Shown in pieces: positions 60,900 through 64,000 of a DNA stretch of 64,000 nucleotides. The stretch covers positions 39,266 to 103,265 of the forward strand of contig NZ_KB907936.1 of the NCBI RefSeq assembly GCF_000382285.1, given 5' to 3'. The stretch is from Solimonas variicoloris DSM 15731 (GTDB lineage Bacteria; Pseudomonadota; Gammaproteobacteria; Nevskiales; Nevskiaceae). The translations under genes and the position numbers were made by a program. The notes beneath the pieces are model-generated. The model was not told where the DNA came from and made no database searches. It was given only the letters and a program-made list of their open reading frames with translations. How positions within the stretch are numbered: position 1 is the stretch's first letter; every line of letters begins with the position of its first letter.

Positions 60900-61550
60900 T
60901 CAACGCGATGGCGGCCGTGTGTTGAACGCCCGTTGCGCTTCGAACGCGCGCTGATACGCAGGCCGTGCCTCGCCGCGCGCGACGTAGGCGGCGAGGGCGG
61001 GGAACTCGTCGAGCAGGCCTGACGAGCGCAAGCGCAGCAGCACCGAAACCATCATCAGATCACCGGCACTGAACGCGCCGTCGAGCCAGTCGGCGTCGCC
61101 GAGACGGGCGGCGAGTTGCCGCAGCCGGCCGCGCACGCGCTCGTGCATCAGCGGCATGCGCTCCCGGGTCCATGGCCGGTCGCCCTCCTGGAACAGGGCC
61201 GTCTGGATTTCGAGGATCGGCGGCTCCACCGTGTTGAGCGCGGCGAACATCCAGGCGATCGCGCGAGCCCGCGCATCGGCCTCGTCCGGCAGCAGGCCGG
61301 CGTGGCGATCGGCGATGTGCAAAACGATCGCGCCGGTCTCGAACAGCGTCAGATCGCCGTCCTCGAAGGTTGGAATCTGGCCGAACGGATGCCGCGCCAG
61401 ATGCGCCGGCGCCTTCATCTCGGCCCAGGCCACCGGGCGCACCTCGTACGGCGCACCCACTTCTTCGAGTGCCCAGCGCACGCGCGTGTCCCGCGCCAGC
61501 CCGCGACCGCCGTCGGGCGAACGGTCGAAGGCGGTAATGGTGATCGTCAT
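60900..61550 (-). CDS. Glutathione S-transferase family protein
   Basis: The 216-residue protein has an N-terminal thioredoxin-like GST domain (VRWALEEVGAPYEVRPV, HPFGQIPTFEDGDLTLFETGAIVLHIAD with the cis-Pro and ESGAI-like FETGAI motif) and an all-helical C-terminal domain. Start 61550 is preferred over 61556 because AGGAG then lies 7 nt upstream rather than 1. The substrate is unknown. The 179 bp between lutB and its stop hold no gene. Confidence 0.9.
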   Translation of the reverse strand: MTITITAFDRSPDGGRGLARDTRVRWALEEVGAPYEVRPVAWAEMKAPAHLARHPFGQIPTFEDGDLTLFETGAIVLHIADRHAGLLPDEADARARAIAWMFAALNTVEPPILEIQTALFQEGDRPWTRERMPLMHERVRGRLRQLAARLGDADWLDGAFSAGDLMMVSVLLRLRSSGLLDEFPALAAYVARGEARPAYQRAFEAQRAFNTRPPSR

Positions 61551-61988
61551 CGTCATGCTCCTGAGTTCAGGTTCCGCAGCCGGCCGGTTCGCAGCGAGCG
61601 ATGCTGCCCGAAGAGCCGGCTGATACCTGCACGTCGATCGGGGCCCGCATGAATCGACACGCTCCGGTGCGAAAGTTGCAGTTCAGTTCGTCGAGGCGGT
61701 GGGAAATGAGTCGCCGCCCGTGGCCAATCCGCTGGTTCGCTCGACGATGTCACGAGGGGCGGAGGCCTCGTCTTGCCGGCGACGTCCGCATGCTCGCCAA
61801 GCCCGGCCTGACGCGAATACGCCCCCCGCGCCGCGGCGCGGCCGGCGCCCATCGAGGCACACGTCGGATGACGTTCTGCGGGCGGCGAACCGATGGCGAG
61901 AATGGCGTTCCGGCATGACGAGCGGCTCCGCTGAGGTGCAGTGCCCGAACGACTACAATCCGTGCCCCCGGATCTGTCGTTCCCGCCG
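61551..61988. other. Non-coding stretch between GST gene and trhO (438 bp)
   Basis: Several frames are open here in this GC-rich sequence, but none has a recognisable domain, a convincing ribosome site or typical codon use. It should contain the divergent promoters. I see no clear operator or RNA structure. Confidence 0.5.
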
Positions 61989-62879
61989 ATGTCCCAGTTC
62001 GTTGTCGCTGCCCTCTATCACTTCGCGCGCCTGCCGGATTGCGCCGAACTCCGCGAGCCGCTGCTGGCCGTCTGCCGGCAGGCCGGTGTGCACGGCACCT
62101 TGCTGCTGGCCGCGGAAGGCATCAACGGCACGATCGCCGGCACGCGTGCCGGCATCGATGCCGTGCTCGCGCATCTGCGCGCCGATCCGCGCCTCGCCGG
62201 GCTCGAACACAAGGAATCGCCGGCTACGGAACTACCGTTCGCGCGGCTGAAGGTCAAGCTCAAGCAGGAGATCGTGACGATGGGCGTGCCCGGCATCGAT
62301 CCGGCACGCATCGTCGGCACCTACGTCGATCCGCAGCAGTGGAACGAGCTGCTGACCCAGCCCGACGTGCTCGTCATCGACACGCGCAACGACTACGAGG
62401 TGAAGATCGGCACGTTCGAAAACGCCGTCTCGCCCGGCACGCACAGCTTTCGCGAATTCCCCGACTACGTCGAACGCGAACTGCGCGGCCAGGAAAAGCG
62501 CCCGATCGCCATGTTCTGCACCGGCGGCATCCGCTGCGAGAAGGCCACCGCCTACCTGCGCGAACGTGGCTTCGAGCAGGTCTACCACCTGCGCGGCGGC
62601 ATCCTCAAATACCTGGAAGAAGTGCCGGCCGAACAAAGCCTGTGGAACGGCGAGTGCTACGTCTTCGACGACCGCGTCGCCGTCGGCCACGGCTTGCAGC
62701 CAGGAAAGGCATGCCGCTGCGACGCCTGCGGCGAACCGCTCACGCCGGAAGAACAACGATCAGCGGACTACGAGCCCGGCATCCATTGCCCGCATTGCGT
62801 CGCGGCCTTGACGCCGGCGCGGCGGGCGATGCTGGAGATGCGGCGGGCGCAGCGGGATACAAGTCGATATTCAGCCTGA
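61989..62879 (+). CDS. trhO: tRNA uridine(34) hydroxylase, rhodanese family
   Basis: TrhO (formerly YceA/UPF0176) hydroxylates uridine 34 of certain tRNAs, an early step toward cmo5U/mo5U. The 296-residue protein has an N-terminal UPF0176 domain ([17 protein letters not shown]), a rhodanese domain with the active Cys in [16 protein letters not shown], and a C-terminal Cys-rich zinc-like part ([15 protein letters not shown]). ATG 61989 gives [15 protein letters not shown], the family start. Confidence 0.94.
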   Translation: MSQFVVAALYHFARLPDCAELREPLLAVCRQAGVHGTLLLAAEGINGTIAGTRAGIDAVLAHLRADPRLAGLEHKESPATELPFARLKVKLKQEIVTMGVPGIDPARIVGTYVDPQQWNELLTQPDVLVIDTRNDYEVKIGTFENAVSPGTHSFREFPDYVERELRGQEKRPIAMFCTGGIRCEKATAYLRERGFEQVYHLRGGILKYLEEVPAEQSLWNGECYVFDDRVAVGHGLQPGKACRCDACGEPLTPEEQRSADYEPGIHCPHCVAALTPARRAMLEMRRAQRDTSRYSA

Positions 62880-62947
62880 ATGATCAGAGTTTTCTTTGTG
62901 CCAGAAGCTGACTGTCGCGAATGGGGGCTTCAGGCAACGTTTGAATT

Positions 62948-62983
62948 CACCGGACCTGCGCGGCTTTTCGCGCAGGTCCGGTG
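62948..62983. terminator. Perfect 15-bp hairpin downstream of trhO
   Basis: A 15-bp perfect stem (62948-62962 with 62969-62983) around a GCTTTT loop lies between trhO and the convergent OLD remnant. There is no long T-tract. It probably serves the 3' ends of both genes. Confidence 0.6.
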
Positions 62984-63005
62984 GAATGACGGGTTGGGCT
63001 TCGCA

Positions 63006-63738
63006 TCATTGGTACATCGAGGTAATTTTCGCCGCTAGGTCGGCAGTGATCGTAAAGCCGGGAGCCGCGATATGCGTAAGCGCGACAAATGGTTTGTTCT
63101 TTTCTCCCGCAATCATTCCGACCTCTTCTTCAATATCGTTCACAAAGACGACACTGGTGCCAATTCCTTTATCGATTGCTGCCTCAATGAGGCTGCTACT
63201 CTTGGCCGCTGATGCTTTTCCGTCATCGCCTTTGGCTGCCTGATGATCTTTGTCGTAAATGGCTATGTAAGGGATTCTGAATTTGTTGAGGAGCTGACAG
63301 TAAAGGGGAATGTTGTCCTTTGAACCGCAGTCGACAAGCGTGTGATCGAATCGAAAAACACCGAGCTGCTTGGCTAACAGAGGAATCAGGGTCTTATCTG
63401 TAGGGCCTTCAACCAGCAGCACTCGCTTTGCGAAGAAGAGTTCACTTCTGTCTGGATTGATCCAATAGGAGAGATTGAAGTCCTTCCTCTTATCTCCCGT
63501 AAAGATGTCGTCAGTGCATTGGCAAACTTGGGTGCCGATTACGTCTGAATCCTTTTTGACGATGCAGATAGACTTGTAGCGCTCGACATCGATCAGTGCG
63601 CTTGCATGGGTACACATGACCACCTGATTCTTCGACTCAGATAAGGATATCAGCGAATCGAATAGTGCGCGCTGTGCTTGGGGGTGAAGGTAAAGTTCCG
63701 GCTCTTCGAGTATGAAATATGTGGATGCAGAAGCCGTT
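63006..63738 (-). pseudogene. OLD-family ATPase/nuclease, 5' part cut off by IS3 element
   Basis: The remaining about 240 codons encode the end of an AAA/ABC-type ATPase (YFILEEPELYLHPQAQRALFDSL, the signature Walker B, then VVMCTHASALID) and a TOPRIM domain (LLVEGPTDKTLIPLLAKQL, IYDKDHQ, VVFVNDIEEEVG). OLD-family proteins are nucleases often involved in phage defence. The reading frame upstream is replaced by the end of an IS at 63739. Base composition is clearly more AT-rich than the flanking genes, which suggests recent acquisition. Confidence 0.85.
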
Positions 63739-64000
63739 TGAACCGCCCCGGAAATTCCGGAGGCTGTTTGGTTTGAGTCACGCTGCCAGCGGCAGCGCGG
63801 CCTGTTGCCGATAGTAAGCCTCTTCGGCTTCCGCTGGCGGGATGTTCCCGATCGGCCCTAGCAGTCGCTTGTGGTTGAACCAGTCCACCCAATCCAGCGT
63901 GGCCAGTTCGACCGCTTCGAGGTTCCTCCACGAGCGCCGGTGAATCACCTCGGCCTTGTACAGCCCGTTGATCGTCTCGGCCAGCGCGTTGTCGTAGGAA
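63739..64000. mobile_element. IS3-family insertion sequence (one end only, runs off the window)
   Basis: The terminal repeat begins TGAACCGCCCCGGAAATTCC at 63739, of the type found at ends of IS3-family elements, and is followed by the transposase 3' end. It disrupts the OLD-family gene. The other end and the target duplication lie outside the window. Confidence 0.87.
63778..64000 (-). CDS. IS3-family transposase OrfB, C-terminal part
   Basis: Read leftward from the window edge the frame gives SYDNALAETINGLYKAEVIH, RRSWRNLEAVELATLDWVDW, FNHKRLLGPIGNIPPAEAEE and ends AYYRQQAALPLAA. This is the rve-domain end of an IS3-family OrfB; the glutamate in the NALAET block is the third residue of the DDE triad. 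The N-terminal part lies beyond 64000. Confidence 0.93.
   Translation of the reverse strand, partial: SYDNALAETINGLYKAEVIHRRSWRNLEAVELATLDWVDWFNHKRLLGPIGNIPPAEAEEAYYRQQAALPLAA

Noticed and set aside
61601..61918. Small genes between the GST gene and trhO
   Set aside because: No domain, no ribosome site and Arg/Pro-rich translations typical of random GC-rich frames.

Overview
The window is about 64 kb of very GC-rich bacterial chromosome with dense, mostly short-spaced genes. Gene content and order (trpA-accD-folC-SPOR protein-cvpA-purF-metZ; tRNA-Leu-tig-clpP-clpX; hemP; lutA/lldEFG-type lactate genes; Baeyer-Villiger monooxygenase and arabinonolactone oxidase clusters) point to a gammaproteobacterium, probably of the Nevskiales/Xanthomonadales neighbourhood. 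The taxon is an inference from gene content; no rRNA gene is present to settle it. No CRISPR array was seen.

Layout. 1-6292: the tail of an unidentified gene, then trpA, accD, folC, a SPOR-domain protein, cvpA and purF. 6293-6595: a leader with a clear SAM-II type riboswitch in front of metZ. 7793-13111: a ferritin-like DUF455 protein, a His-rich cation efflux protein, a lipoprotein, lpxH, ppiB and dusA. 13189-18221: two alpha/beta hydrolases, a TetR regulator, a Baeyer-Villiger monooxygenase and an SDR, with paired operators in the divergent promoter. 18290-24461: an Mpo1-like protein, a Crp/Fnr regulator, a Tat-type PLP protein, an arabinonolactone-oxidase-like flavoenzyme, a c-type cytochrome lipoprotein, and TetR and AraC regulators. 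24468-26545: hmuV, hmuU and hemP behind a textbook Fur box.

26642-38997 holds the most interesting object: a tRNA-Leu gene whose last 25 bp recur at 38973-38997, bracketing a 12.3-kb integrated element. It carries a tyrosine integrase, a leftward set of intact, translationally coupled phage-type genes (small-terminase-like, ParB-like, scaffold-like and a 1,173-residue ejection-protein-like product), a divergent membrane protein, a serine resolvase with a candidate res site, and transposase debris. It has no capsid, portal, large terminase or tail gene. I read it as a phage satellite or plasmid-like satellite; the rival reading is a deleted podovirus prophage.

39047-52746: tig-clpP-clpX, a secreted nuclease, a LysR regulator divergent from cysC-sat-DHH phosphoesterase (PAPS supply plus possible pAp removal), then an MFS transporter divergent from a GntR/HutC regulator, nucleoside hydrolase and amidohydrolase (nucleoside or base salvage), and a serine hydrolase. 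52935-62879: pyruvate carboxylase, a DUF1161 protein, an LldR-like regulator with its operator and lutA-lutC-lutB (lactate oxidation), a GST and trhO. From about 62880 the base composition drops: an OLD-family gene is cut by an IS3-family insertion that runs off the right edge.
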